Part shown: piece by piece, positions 23,370 to 34,128 of the stretch
Position numbering within the stretch: the stretch's first letter is position 1
How the letters are laid out: each line of letters begins with the position of its first letter
Source: Hymenochaete sp. R1
Lineage: Eukaryota > Basidiomycota > Agaricomycetes > Hymenochaetales > Hymenochaetaceae
NCBI GenBank assembly: GCA_019400425.1
Contig: JAFREE010000043.1
Location: forward strand, 1 to 64,000
Direction: 5' to 3'
DNA length: 64,000 nt
The notes under the pieces: model-generated
Database searches by the model: none
What the model saw: the letters and a program-made list of their open reading frames with translations, nothing else
Told to the model about the DNA's origin: nothing
Position numbers and translations under genes: made by a program

Positions 23370-23907
23370 GCAGAATCAACGTACACTTCCTTCTACTCTC
23401 AAAACGTCCGGAAGCCATGAGTACTATGATGTAGTGTGAGCAATAATTCGGCACGAAAGGATAAGAGGTAAAGTACGTACGCGGCTAAGATGCCTGCGCG
23501 AGATTTTGGGCCTCTATACGCTTTTTGGTCAGGACTTCTTGTGTACGATGACATACACAAGCAATTCAAGTACCTTTAGAACTTTTGTAAGTCTCGAAGA
23601 TAATCTGGATACTGGCATTCCGTTGTCTGTATTGCAAGAAGTCGACGTTGAAACAGTGAAACTCAAAGGCGTAGCGTGACACAGTCCACCTCCACTTTCC
23701 GGAACGAAAGCAACAAGTAGTGATCGACACACCGATTTGATCGGAGATCCCGACAGTAAAGCCATATATGGAACAAGGATGCTCGACCACAGCTCAGCAG
23801 AACCGAGCCAAGATATCAATATTCGACGATTAAGGACGTCTTGTAGTACAGCTTCATGTATATAACTAAAGTGACACACACTATATTAAGCAAAGTACAC
23901 TACGCAT
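23370..23907. other. Intergenic region, bestrophin-like gene to oxidase A
   Basis: This 538-bp gap holds the promoter of the bestrophin-like gene and the 3' end of oxidase A, both minus strand. A minus-strand frame at 23529-23879 has no recognisable content. Confidence 0.4.
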
Positions 23908-25067
23908 TTACTCGCTGGGCCTGATCGGGAACCATCTACTGAACAGGAACTCTGGATCGTACTTCTTTTTCAACTCCTGCAAACGAGGATAGTTGCTTCC
24001 GTACAAAAGTGCCGATCGGTCTGTCGTTTCAATGTCTCCAGCTGGGCCAATGGATGAGTCAAATGTCCGTTCTCTACTTTCAAAGGGGCTCACAATAATT
24101 TCCATAAGCGCGATCTTTCGAGGCGAACGTATCTGGTTGGAGACTGGCAATGAGATTCGAGATATCCGTGACATACGTTTTACCAGCGGTCATGTTCTCA
24201 GGCGTATTTTCGTCCCACATGCAGTGAGTCAACACGCTACTTTCCTTTGAACGGTTATTCATAGCAGTGGCCTTATTCGACACCGCAATGATCTTCTCAG
24301 TAGGGAAGTGCTCGATTACACTCGTCACCTGCAACTTGTCTCCCGGAGTGATTGCCATAATCCTATTATAGACAGTAGCCATGCCTTCCGGATTAAGATC
24401 GCTGCACTTGACTCCTCGCATATACACGCATCTATTTTCGCCGACTAACTCGTTCTATAAATGAGTAAGATGAGTTTCAGCCGTCTTTCTCGAGACATTT
24501 GTCTTGCTATGTCGTACCTGCAACGAGTTCATCTTTTCGTAAGGAGTCTCGGAAGTCATGTCGTGAGGTTCTGCAACGGATTAGATAGATAAACTCCTTC
24601 AATGCAAAACATTGTGCTTACTGAGGTCAAGAAACGGCTTGAATCTTTCTCTTCCTTGGGCTATAGTTCCATTATGGAAAACCAGACAGGCTATGATGGG
24701 CTACCCACATACGGATGAGATTACTTTAATAAAACTGTTCATGTGACTCTCGCACCTCGCGCTCAGGCGGTGGGCCCCTTGTTAAGACTTGCATTGTCGC
24801 GTCATCTGGTCCTTGCGTTTCGAGCCATTTTTCAGTGACTGCTGCAATTTCTTTGACAAGAGACCCTGGGTAGAGATAGAATCCGGCATAGACCGACGGG
24901 CTTTGCTCATGCAGCTGAAACACGAACTCTGCGCAAACTCCGAAATTGCTTCCACCACCCCGAATAGCCCAGAACAAGTCGCTGTTCTCATTTTCGTTGG
25001 CTATTAATATGCGTCCGTCGCCAACTACCATTGTAGCCTACAGGTGGAGATCAGCTATGATTGAAAG

Positions 25068-25113
<46 letters not shown>

Positions 25114-25770
25114 CGTAAATCTGACCTGTCGAAGATTATCGAGTGCCAGGCCGTGACGTCCCGAGAGCCATCCATAACCGCCTCCAAGGGTTAAACTTGG
25201 GGAAATTAAAGAGGTGAGATGGATCGGAATCTCAGCTTGATGCTCTATTGGATCATGACTGACATGGGAATTGCACGTACCCGGCCACTCCTGTCTATAC
25301 AAAGTCCATAATGAACGTTCACAATCAAAGTTCAATTCATATCCGGGTCGTATGAAAAGGGATCCACTTACATGATTCACCGTCCCTCCCACGGTGGCGA
25401 GCCCATGTTTAATCGCAGCTTCGTCGACCGTTCTCCATACGGCACCTCCTCCGACGTATCCCAGCTTCCTCACGGGATCGATCCTTGCTATATCAAGGTG
25501 CCTCGATAGATCGATGACGAGGCCCCCCTCGATTGAGGAAGCTCCTGCAACATTGTGCCCTCCTCCCCTAATAGCGATCAGAAGCCCCGCGGACTTAGCA
25601 TATCTAATAGCGAGTGATATGTCCTCTCCGTCTTTGACGAAGGCAACGACTTTGGCTTGACGCTGAGCGGTCACCGACCAGCGAATGAGAGCTTCTTTGT
25701 AGCCAGGATCAGCTGCGGTGACGATATCACCTTTGAAAGCAGCTCTGAACTCATCGAAGGAGAAAGACAT
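23908..25770 (-). CDS. FAD-linked oxidase (PCMH/BBE family), copy A
   Basis: This is a VAO/PCMH-fold oxidoreductase of the berberine-bridge/6-hydroxynicotine oxidase type; the substrate is unknown. Eight exons (25372-25770, 25281-25294, 25126-25195, 24756-25037, 24622-24700, 24518-24570, 24094-24454, 23908-24041) give 463 residues. The FAD domain has AIRGGGHNVAG, where His72 is the expected 8-alpha-histidyl FAD attachment site, and GGTVNHTGVAG followed by LTLGGGYGWLSG. The position that is Cys in bicovalent berberine-bridge enzymes is Val. The substrate half has DLFWAIRGGGSNFGVCAEF, and the C-terminal BBE-type end is NYPRLQELKKKYDPEFLFS. No signal peptide is evident, so a cytosolic location is likely. 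Exon 2 is 14 nt. Its nearest relative is copy B, immediately upstream on the same strand. Confidence 0.92.
25071..25109. repeat. (AG)n microsatellite in an oxidase A intron
   Basis: About 39 bp of AG dinucleotide repeat lie in the intron between exons 3 and 4 of oxidase A. On the transcribed strand this is a CT-rich tract. The intron is 88 nt, against 49 nt for the same intron in copy B. Confidence 0.9.
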
Positions 25771-25818
25771 TTTGCGTGAGAGCCTGGATATGAGCCAAAC
25801 TCTTCAGAAGCGAGAAGT

Positions 25819-25825
25819 CTTTATA
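25819..25825 (-). promoter_or_regulatory. TATA box of oxidase A
   Basis: TATAAAG reads on the minus strand 49-55 bp before the oxidase A start codon, at a usual core-promoter distance. Confidence 0.5.
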
Positions 25826-26427
25826 TTTGCGAATTCAATTCAGATGCCACGGCATCCGTAACGGAAGCTGAACTTTGTAATCCAAGACATAGCATCAGTG
25901 ATTTCCATCTTGCCATCATTTGGCCTCTTGAAAGGTGTCGCCAAAGGTAAAGATCGAGTACTCACGGTCCCATCGCACCAAGTACCAAGCGAGAACAGCA
26001 GAAGCACGGTCAAAGCTAAGAAGAAAGGATGGACACGGTGGAACGTAAGGCGGGATTGCCATATAAGGGCAACGGCACAACTACAATGCGCTCTAACCGG
26101 AGAGAAGTTCTTTCGCCAATCCACCTTGAGCTTCTTCAGAAGCTTTGCCAAAAGTTGCGCCATAAAGCATGATGCTAAATAGAATTTCCGCAATACACGG
26201 CACTGAAGTATTTGTGTTGTTGATTTTGAGTAAAGTCCCTGGCACATGCGAGAAAGCAATGCAGTTCCACTGCAGCTCGATCACAGGCAGGATCAAGATG
26301 GTCGCGAGTGGCGACAATACTATACATTTGAAGCATCGGACTTCGCGAATTGCGATGATGTTGTTATAACTCTAACATACTCTACAGATATGGTTTCAGG
26401 ATCTTGATCGGTGCTGTCTTTGGTATC
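25826..26427. other. Intergenic region between oxidases A and B
   Basis: This gap holds the upstream region of oxidase A and the 3' flank of oxidase B. It includes a membrane-protein-like fragment at 26093-26317, listed separately. Minus-strand frames extending to 25840 show no further recognisable domain. Confidence 0.4.
26093..26317 (-). pseudogene. Possible remnant of a membrane-protein gene
   Basis: A 74-codon frame reads SPLATILILPVIELQWNCIA and continues with FSHVPGTLLKIN before losing similarity. From memory this resembles a C-terminal motif of uncharacterised multi-spanning proteins common in mushrooms. Only about 110 bp separate it from the 3' end of oxidase B, so there is no room for the N-terminal part. 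A decayed fragment stranded between duplicated oxidases is the simplest reading. The resemblance is weakly held. Confidence 0.25.
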
Positions 26428-28261
26428 TCATGCTGCAGGTCTGATAGGGAACCATCTATTAAAAAGACTTTCGGGATCGTATGTCTTCTTCAAGTGTTGC
26501 AAACGTGTATAGTTGCTTCCGAAAAGGAGGGCAGAGCGATCGATAGTCTCCATATCACCAGCTAGTCAGGGAAGGAAGAGAAAGATGAGACCGCATCAAC
26601 AGTTGTTCGTTACCCCTGAACAATTGAATGTTACACACAATAATTCCCATATGCACGGTCCTTCGATGCAAATTTGTCTTCTTGTAGGTTGGCTACGAGA
26701 TCCGAGACGGCAACCACCATATTTCGTCCAGCTTTGAAGTTCTCCGGCGTGTCGTTCGTCCACATAACCTCCGTCAGCACACTACTTGATTTGGATCGAT
26801 TGTTCATAGCCGTTGCATCATTGGCTACTTCCGTAGATTTTTCGAGTGCAAAATGCTCGATCAATGAAAGTAGCTTGAACTTGCCTTCTGGATTGACCTC
26901 GAGTACTTTCTCGAAGATTGATTCCATTGCTTGCGTTGTGAAGTTTTCGAATTTGACGCCTCTCATGTAGACACATTGTCCATATCCCGCAAAATCATTC
27001 TACAAAAATAATGGGTTTGCGAAGTTAAAGTACGTGTTCGGAGGATACATACTTGTAGAGAGTTGAGTTCTTCATACGGTATCTCACTTGTCATATCGAT
27101 TGGTTCTATTGTCGCATGAACATTTGGCGATATATGGCTTGACCGGACAGAAATGGAAGACACTTACTAAGTTCGAGGAAGGGTTTATAAATTTCTCTTC
27201 CTTCTTGCTCGCTCCCATTGTAAAATACGATGCAGGCGATCATAGGCTGTCAAAATTGAATGAAGTCGTAGAATGGGGATGTCTCACGAAAACTTACATT
27301 GTTCTCTGGAGGAGGGCTTCGTGTTACTGCCTGGATCATGGCTTCCTTTGGACTTCTAGAAGCCAGCCATGACTCAGTGACCACCGCAAGTTCTTTGATC
27401 AAAGAACCCGGGAAGATATATGTTCCAGAATACACTGTCTTTCTTTGTTCGTGCAGTTTGAAGACAAACTCAGCGCAGACGCCGAAGTTGCATCCGCTTC
27501 CGCGAACGGCCCAGAACAGATCGCTGTTCTTAGTGTCATTGGCCACCAGTATGCGCCCATCTCCGACTACCATCGTGACCTTTGAACGGAGTTAGACGTA
27601 GGGAATGAAGGATGGCAAATGAGCTGACCTGCGCAAGATTGTCCAGGGCTAGTCCGTGTTCTCCAGATAGCCATCCATAACCGCCCCCGAGAGTTAATCT
27701 TGGTAAATTAAAAGGGTGTTGTAAGATCATCAAGCAAACTTGAAGGCACGATATCCATATAAGTTCAACGACCTACCCTCCCACGCCCGTCTATATGAAA
27801 GGCGCGAGTTTAATATTTGAGATGATTCATCCGTCAGGTATGTGCTAGGCATCTGAACAGCGACTCACATGGTTGACCGTTCCACCTACTGTTGCCAAAC
27901 CGTGCTTTATCGCCGCTTCATCGACTGTCTTCCAGACGGCACCTCCACCGACGTAGCCCAGCTTCTTTTCCGAGTCTATTCTGACGCCACCGAGGTATTT
28001 TGAGAGATCGATGACGAGCCCATCTTCAATGGAAGAAGCGCCAGCAACGTTGTGCCCTCCCCCTTTGATAGCGATCGGAAGGCCGGCGGATTTTGCGTAG
28101 CCAATTGCAACCGAGATATCTTCGGCATCCTTTACAAATGCGACCACTTTTGCTTGTCGCTGTGCATTGGAAGCCCAGCGAATGAGAGCTGCCTTATAGT
28201 GAGGATCAGAGGGTGTGACGATGTCGCCTTTGAAGGAGGAGATAAAAGAATCAAAAGACAT
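26428..28261 (-). CDS. FAD-linked oxidase (PCMH/BBE family), copy B
   Basis: Eight exons (27869-28261, 27777-27790, 27629-27698, 27298-27579, 27168-27246, 27053-27105, 26639-26999, 26428-26561) give 461 residues. Exon lengths 2 to 8 are identical to copy A (14, 70, 282, 79, 53, 361, 134 nt), so the two are tandem duplicates. The FAD-attachment segment is AIKGGGHNVAG (His70), with Lys where A and C have Arg. The second attachment position is again Val, within GGTVNHTGVGG. DLFWAVRGSGCNFGVCAEF and NYTRLQHLKKTYDPESLFN mark the substrate half and C-terminus. No signal peptide is seen. The reading frame is intact, so B should be active. Its reaction cannot be deduced from the sequence. Confidence 0.92.
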
Positions 28262-28334
28262 GTTGAGTCCGAGCGCCGAAGAAACAAGAATGAAGCCGAG
28301 TAAGGTGAAGAAGGCTCATCGTAGTCTCAAGACT

Positions 28335-28342
28335 CTTATATA
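28335..28342 (-). promoter_or_regulatory. TATA box of oxidase B
   Basis: TATATAAG reads on the minus strand about 74-81 bp before the oxidase B start codon. Confidence 0.5.
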
Positions 28343-29183
28343 TTGTTCATGAGATGCAGTCCGGTTGGTGTCGGATGATCAGGGCCATCTTGGAGTCAGA
28401 GTCAGATACGATCTCCCAATACCTGTTTAATACTTACGAGACTAGTCAAACCCGCCATATTCGCATCGAACAAAGCATGCCTGATGAGCGGAACGAGTGC
28501 AAGTCAGCTCTGCGAACAAATTCATCGAATGAAAGTGACTTACATAGGAGCATTGAATGGCAAAAGGCGGTCGACAAGATAAATAGCGGTTGGACGGTAC
28601 CGACTCAGCGTGAGACGTTCCTTCTTAAATTGGAATCTACCTGCTTCACACTTGCTTGAATGCTTCGCATCTCTCATCTTACTATGCAGCCAGCCTTTCA
28701 CAAGCACGATTACGATTGTTGTCGGCGAGACAGAGGCAATCGCGTCTCTCAGAGATTCAATTCTGGTCAGCGCCTTCGTCACTCATCGCATAAGATAATC
28801 GCGCATTTGAGTTCGTAGCTCGAGCGCTCTTCAGCAACGTTTGATACAAGCTATTCATCTTGCTCAAGAAGGCGGTCAGACGCCTCTTGCACGTACCTGC
28901 CGCCCTTCAGCCGTTCCACGAATGTGTCTACTATCTTCTCACCTTTAAATGGTGGAAGAAGGGACCTCTTTTCTGCTCTTAGTCGTCTGAATCAATGTCG
29001 CCGTGACTTCTTCATGGCAAGAGGCGAGATTGCAATTCTAGGCATCTGGAAGAAGCCGCCTCGAGGCTTCGGCGAGGCAGCAACCACACCAAAACCTCAC
29101 CCGCTAATACCTCTCCTGGACTTCTGTGGCTCTTTCTGCGCCATCGACAGACCGTCAGATGCATTGTCTCAGCGCCTGGCACG
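28343..29183. other. Intergenic region upstream of oxidase B
   Basis: This is the divergent 5' region of oxidase B (-) and the orphan gene starting at 29311 (+). Short frames on both strands lack recognisable domains. Confidence 0.4.
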
Positions 29184-29190
29184 TATAAAA
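29184..29190 (+). promoter_or_regulatory. TATA box of the orphan gene at 29311
   Basis: TATAAAA lies 121-127 bp before the start codon. It is followed by a pyrimidine-rich leader, as is common for strongly expressed fungal genes. Confidence 0.5.
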
Positions 29191-29310
29191 ATCCTACTCC
29201 TCTTCGAATAACGCCTTTCTCCTGTTGTCATCCAACCTTCACCTTCTCCCCCACTCTCTTACCCTTGCAAAACCTCTTGCATATTTACACACCATACCTG
29301 ATAACTTACA

Positions 29311-30381
29311 ATGTCTTACGGAGGAGTCTACACGCCCGCGCCCATCTCGCACTCGATCTCGAGCCGAAGCGGCTACCCGACGCCTAGGACTCCTGGTCCA
29401 GGCTTTGACGACTACGCTCAGTACCCTTACGGCGATCCGACCTACGATGACGAAGAAGAGTACCTCGGAAACGAGGTAAGTTACCCTGCCTCAAATTTCA
29501 AATGGCACCATGCTCATGAATGTGTCCAGTATCGTGCCCCTTCTACACACCCGTATGCTACCCCTCGAACAAGCAGCTACTACGGCAGTGGAGGTGAGAC
29601 ATCATTTTCAACGATTTTCTTTGACGAAAGCAGCTAAGAAAAGAGGTCAAACCGCAGCATACGATGATCTTGCTCTCAACAGACGATCTTCGTACTATCC
29701 TCAGTATCCTGGCACCGATCTCGACTATACCGTTCCGTTAACCACGAGCTCGCCATACGCAGCCAGCGCCATGACCCCGTCTCGTTCTCGTCGTTCGTCA
29801 TCCATGGCTCTGCACAGTTCCCTCATGCCTTCGGCAATGGGGAGCGAGTACAACTATGTCCAGAGTGCACACCACCACAAAGTGCCCCGCATCAAGTTCC
29901 GTTCGCACTACTCTGGTTCAGGAATGTCTATCATGGAAGCAATCAATGGCGTCAGGCCAGTAGGCTCGGAGCATTACAGGTGGCACGACCTGCATGTAGA
30001 CAGGAACGGCGAGATCTACCTGCGTGTAGCTGTAAGTGGTTTTGCTTGATTTGGAGCGTTTGGAGCTCGGGAGTGATACTTTGGTTTGCTATCTGATCAG
30101 TGGAACGGATATCGCTCAATCACGTACCGGGTTCCCGTAGATTGGAATGAGAACCGCATCCGCATGTCATCCCTTGTGCGCCGGGTCTCACGAGCAATTG
30201 TTCACTACCTGAAGGTAAGCTCTCCTTTCTGCATTCATATGTCATGGTCCTTATATCCGATGCTATGATACAGAGTAATGCTATCATGACCCCTTGGGAG
30301 CAAGTCTGGATACACTCTATCGAGGAAATCTCGCACGGTACTTGGCAACCTCAACTAACAGTGAAACACTCAGGCTGGTAA
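29311..30381 (+). CDS. Conserved-looking basidiomycete protein of unknown function
   Basis: Five exons (29311-29475, 29530-29593, 29658-30031, 30101-30214, 30274-30381) give 274 residues with every junction in frame. The N-terminal 150 residues are Tyr/Ser/Pro-rich and disordered. The C-terminal half appears folded: HYRWHDLHVDRNGEIYLRVA, WNGYRSITYRVPVDW, then VRRVSRAIVHYLK and WEQVWIHSIEEISHGTWQP. I believe similar proteins with a conserved W/Y-rich C-terminal domain occur across mushrooms, but I cannot name the family. A TATA box 121 bp upstream and a pyrimidine-rich leader support strong transcription. The gene lies between oxidase copies B and C. Confidence 0.75.
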
Positions 30382-32328
30382 AGGAGCTCATGGCGATGAA
30401 GTTGGTTTTTCTTCACAGAGATACCACGTCCAAAACATTCTGGACTCCTTCCTCCGAGTTTGATGTACATGTGTTCGCAGGCACGCCCCACCCCCTCTTT
30501 CACCCGGATGCAACGATTCGTTCAATTCCCCTTATGAATCTCTCTTTTCATTCTTTTCATTCTGCCCTGCGTGCTCCGAAGCCATGCGCTCACGACCCCC
30601 TCATGCCATCCTTTCTCTTCGAGTTTTCACATTTCTACTCGCTTGGATAGGGTATACCCCATCTTCAGCCTGTTCACATTCACTATCTTTTTCTTTTCTT
30701 TACGTCTGTATCGTTTTGTACTTGGATAGCTTCACGTTATGTATTTTCCACTTGTGATGTACCTTCGCACCACTGTGAATAGTTGGATACTTTTTATTGC
30801 AAGTCCTTTCCTTCCTTCACCTTAACTGTTCCACTCCTATTACGTTCTTTTACCGTATTTATGCTCTTCTATCTTTCCCATATATATAACTGAATGGTCA
30901 GGCATCCTTCTAATACATACCGCTGGCATCTCGGTTGACATCAATCCGGCTTCGAGTTTGCCTCTATCCGCGCCCCAGAATCAAAACCAATTCAGTCCAT
31001 TCCGGCATGCGTGAAACACGAGTAAACCTTCACCTCGCGCGGGAATACCAAAGAAGCAGCTCACTGGAAGATACGTACGGAGTACGAATTGGAGTGTGGG
31101 CTCACAAGGTATGCGTACGTACGTATGCACCGTAACACTTCGCCGAAAAACGCCCGAAATCTCCGACCCATCTGAATCGAGTGCGAGTGAATGGGTGAAG
31201 TTCAATTCAAGTTGACCATACATGTAAACATGACTTTCTTTCCGGAACTTCGAAAAGGAGGCGCACCCGGGCCGCACGGTCGGGATGACGGAAACCCACT
31301 CATCAAATGCGGATTGTTCGACCTTGGAGCGTCATATGGTGATTTTTTGGCCCCGGGCGATAAAGTAGGGTAAGTGAGTAGCACTGTGAAAAGGAACATG
31401 CCAAACATAATGGACAACGTTTGGACTCGGATCCAGTCGTCCCGTAATCCCTTCGACGTGATTATGTCGGACTAGAAAGACAGATAGCCTTCCACCTCCA
31501 GGATTTGGCGAGGTCACTGGTTGTATGTTCCTCGGCTGACAGAGGGTTCGAGGCTGTGAATGGTTACTTGAAGACATGGTCGTTTCATCCTTTAAGGCAG
31601 TTTTATGGCCAGTCGACGTTCCTTGAGTTGTGCAGAGGAACAAACTTTTTCTTAGTTGAGCATATGACGATTTCAACTGATCGACTCAAAGCAGGCATTG
31701 TGGTCCGGATGGACGATTATGTATGCAAGACACATCAAGTTTGCGAAGAAAAAGAAAAGAAAAGATTCCAAATAAGCAACAACAACGCGAGTACACGACT
31801 CACGTGAAAAGATTCCGCTCCGTTGAAACTTGAAAGAGGTCCTCAGCAATTTTCTTTTCTGAGAACTTATAATGTGTTTCACTAGAAGCAATAATTGTAC
31901 TTTCTTTGATTATTTACGAGTATACTAACACATTATGAAAAAACAATTTGTAGTCTACTTCAAGTTCATAACGGAAGTCTCCACATTAGGGGAAAAACGA
32001 GGAAGGAGTCCATACAGCAAGCTTGGAAAACATGAAGAGTAAGATAACAATGAGAAAAGCATAAAGAAAGGATGATGAACGTCAGTTCGGAGGGATGGAT
32101 GACGCAAAGAAAAACATAAAGATGCAACTGATCAATAAAGAATGGATAGTTTTGGAGACTCGAGTCCGATAGAGGGGGATTGTCTCTGAACGTGAAAGGC
32201 AATGCAATGAATAAGGATAATAAATTATCAAGAGAGGAGAAGAGTGAATAGTGAACGAGTCCATCAAGATGAAGGCACATGTGCACCGCATACATACACA
32301 CCCAACAAGATACCGAACCCAAAGACCT
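30382..32328. other. Gene-poor stretch between two orphan genes
   Basis: Nearly 2 kb follow the 3' end of the 29311 gene. The first 500 bp are T-rich and look like 3' flank. Short frames at 31190-31810 (+) and 31960-32390 (-) show no domains, repeats or exon logic. No mobile element signature was noticed. Confidence 0.4.
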
Positions 32329-33075
32329 TCAGGAAGAAAACATAACACTCCGCCTTTTCGCGTTCGCAGCAGCGATGAGCACGAACCCATCAGGAAGCAT
32401 CCGCGACGCGCGCTCGTTCCGCTTCGACACCCGCTTCCACGCCCGTCTCACGAATTTAGTGTACAGACGCGTTAGAGCGTCGGGCGATTTCGAGCTTGAC
32501 TTTGATTTTGCGTTTGACGCCAAAGATGGGGACGGGGAAGGAGTGTTCCGAAGGCGGATGTGGGTGTGGATGGGGTTGTCTAGTGAATACGACCTGTGTC
32601 GAAGTTAGTCGCAATGTTCCGTTTCTGAATCTTAGTATGAAACTAGAGAAACGTACTTCGTAGAATGACCTTGAGAATACGATTGTATCAATTCAGAGCT
32701 CGACGTGCGGGCCGAACTCTCGGAAGCACGATCAATAGACCTGGTTGCAGAAGAACGCGAGCGAGATTCATGCTCGGAGTCAAAGAATCCCAAGTCGATG
32801 GAAGCGGGGGCGGGAACGGCGAGTGACGTATGCATATCTATGGTTGTATGGGGTTCGGTCGCACGTGTCGGAAGCTCGTGGGTTTGACAGGAACGATTAA
32901 GTGACCTCGGTGACGACAATTGTGGTTCTGGTTCCGGATGAACGAACGCAAAGGGCGCGGTGCAAAGTGGCGAGAAGTGAATCACAGCGGTCAAAGATGC
33001 TCGGGGGAACGCTTGTCGGGGCACACGTACGGAGCTTGAGTCTCGGAGGTTCGTGCAATTAATTAATGATGCCAA
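32329..33075 (-). CDS. Hypothetical basic Ser/Arg-rich protein
   Basis: Two exons (32657-33075 and 32329-32593) joined by a 63-nt GTACGT..CACAG intron give 227 residues. The N-terminal half is Ser/Pro/His-rich and low complexity. The C-terminal segment is basic and more ordered: ALTRLYTKFVRRAWKRVSKR, then MLPDGFVLIAAANAKRRS. The spliced frame bridges both parts without a stop. The true start could be a later Met, for example the one before HTSLAV. No family is recognised and the call rests on frame and splice sites only. Confidence 0.45.
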
Positions 33076-34128
33076 AAAGTTCGGGTCGGAATAACGTTCG
33101 GAAGAGCGATAGTAAGTATGGGTGTTGAATTTATGGTTGATATGTTGGGTGTAAGGGAGCGTGGATCCAAGACGTCACAGACGAAGAGGATAGAGTTAGA
33201 GATTAGTGAGGTGCGGTATATGCTGCTAGTGTTGTTTTGTCTATAGTGAGAAAGAGGCGGGGTAGAGTAGAAGATCTACAGTGAGATACCAGGGCGGAAG
33301 AGGGGGAGGACGAAGATGGGGATAAAGAAAAAACCAACCAATCCTTCATCCTCCCAAATCGACGCATCCTTTTATATTCCCCTTATCGTTCTCTCAATCT
33401 CGAACCTTGACCTTGAATGGATCCGGCGCAGATCGAAGGCCGGGGAACTCCTGTAAGGGTTGGATTTTCGTGCAGTCTCACGGACGGGATACGGGTTTCG
33501 CTGGATTAGCGGGCCCGGACAAAAAGGCCTGCCCATTTTGGGAACGGTGCGCTTGTTCGAAGCGAAGCGCTCCTATTGTTCAAACACGCCAACTCGACGA
33601 CGACGAATTTGAAGCTGCACTGGTAATTTAGCGTAACCCTCCTTCTATTCTTTATTTTTGTGTGTGCGCCGCCCAGAAATGGACTGATAAATTTCTGTAG
33701 TCACCAAGGTGAGAAGAGAAGTGGAAGCGCCGCTGGCCCATGTTTGAGGACAATGCGCTGGCCTGTTTCGGAGGCAAAACAATAAAGAAGGAAGGAAGGC
33801 CTCGACGAGGGAAAATCATCGACAAACAAACACAAGCAAGGACTCACACATTCCCACGCGTTCGTACATCTACGCCGCCGAATCTCTCTCTTTAATTGTT
33901 ATCTCGATTGCAAATTGAATACTTCGATAGGATCTACAGGGTTTCGTGAACTTGAAAACATAGCTGTTACAGTCATTGATGGAATCATGAATTAGCGAGT
34001 GAACAAAATGAGTCCTTAGCGCAGCGGTAATCGGTGTGAATGGGCGTCCGTGTATATGTTTGAACTTTAGCGTCTAACTCTGGGTCAGAGGTCCGAGTCC
34101 GAGTCCTAGTTCGGGCTGGCATTGCAAT
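33076..34128. other. Intergenic region before oxidase C 3' end
   Basis: This 1.05-kb gap contains the upstream region of the 32329-33075 gene and the 3' flank of oxidase C. No gene is supported. A tRNA-like A/B-box pair near 34014-34100 was examined and rejected. Confidence 0.4.

Noticed and set aside
23529..23879. 117-codon minus-strand frame upstream of the bestrophin-like gene
   Set aside because: There is no domain and no splice path into the channel gene. It could be the 5' untranslated region.
25840..26259. 140-codon minus-strand frame with hydrophobic segments
   Set aside because: It overlaps the better fragment at 26093-26317 in another frame and has no recognisable motif.
34014..34110. 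tRNA-like sequence with A box TAGCGCAGCGG and B box GGTCCGAGTCC
   Set aside because: The acceptor stem cannot pair with the 3' side, the T stem has three mismatches and the D stem needs wobbles. It looks like chance matches in the 3' flank of oxidase C.
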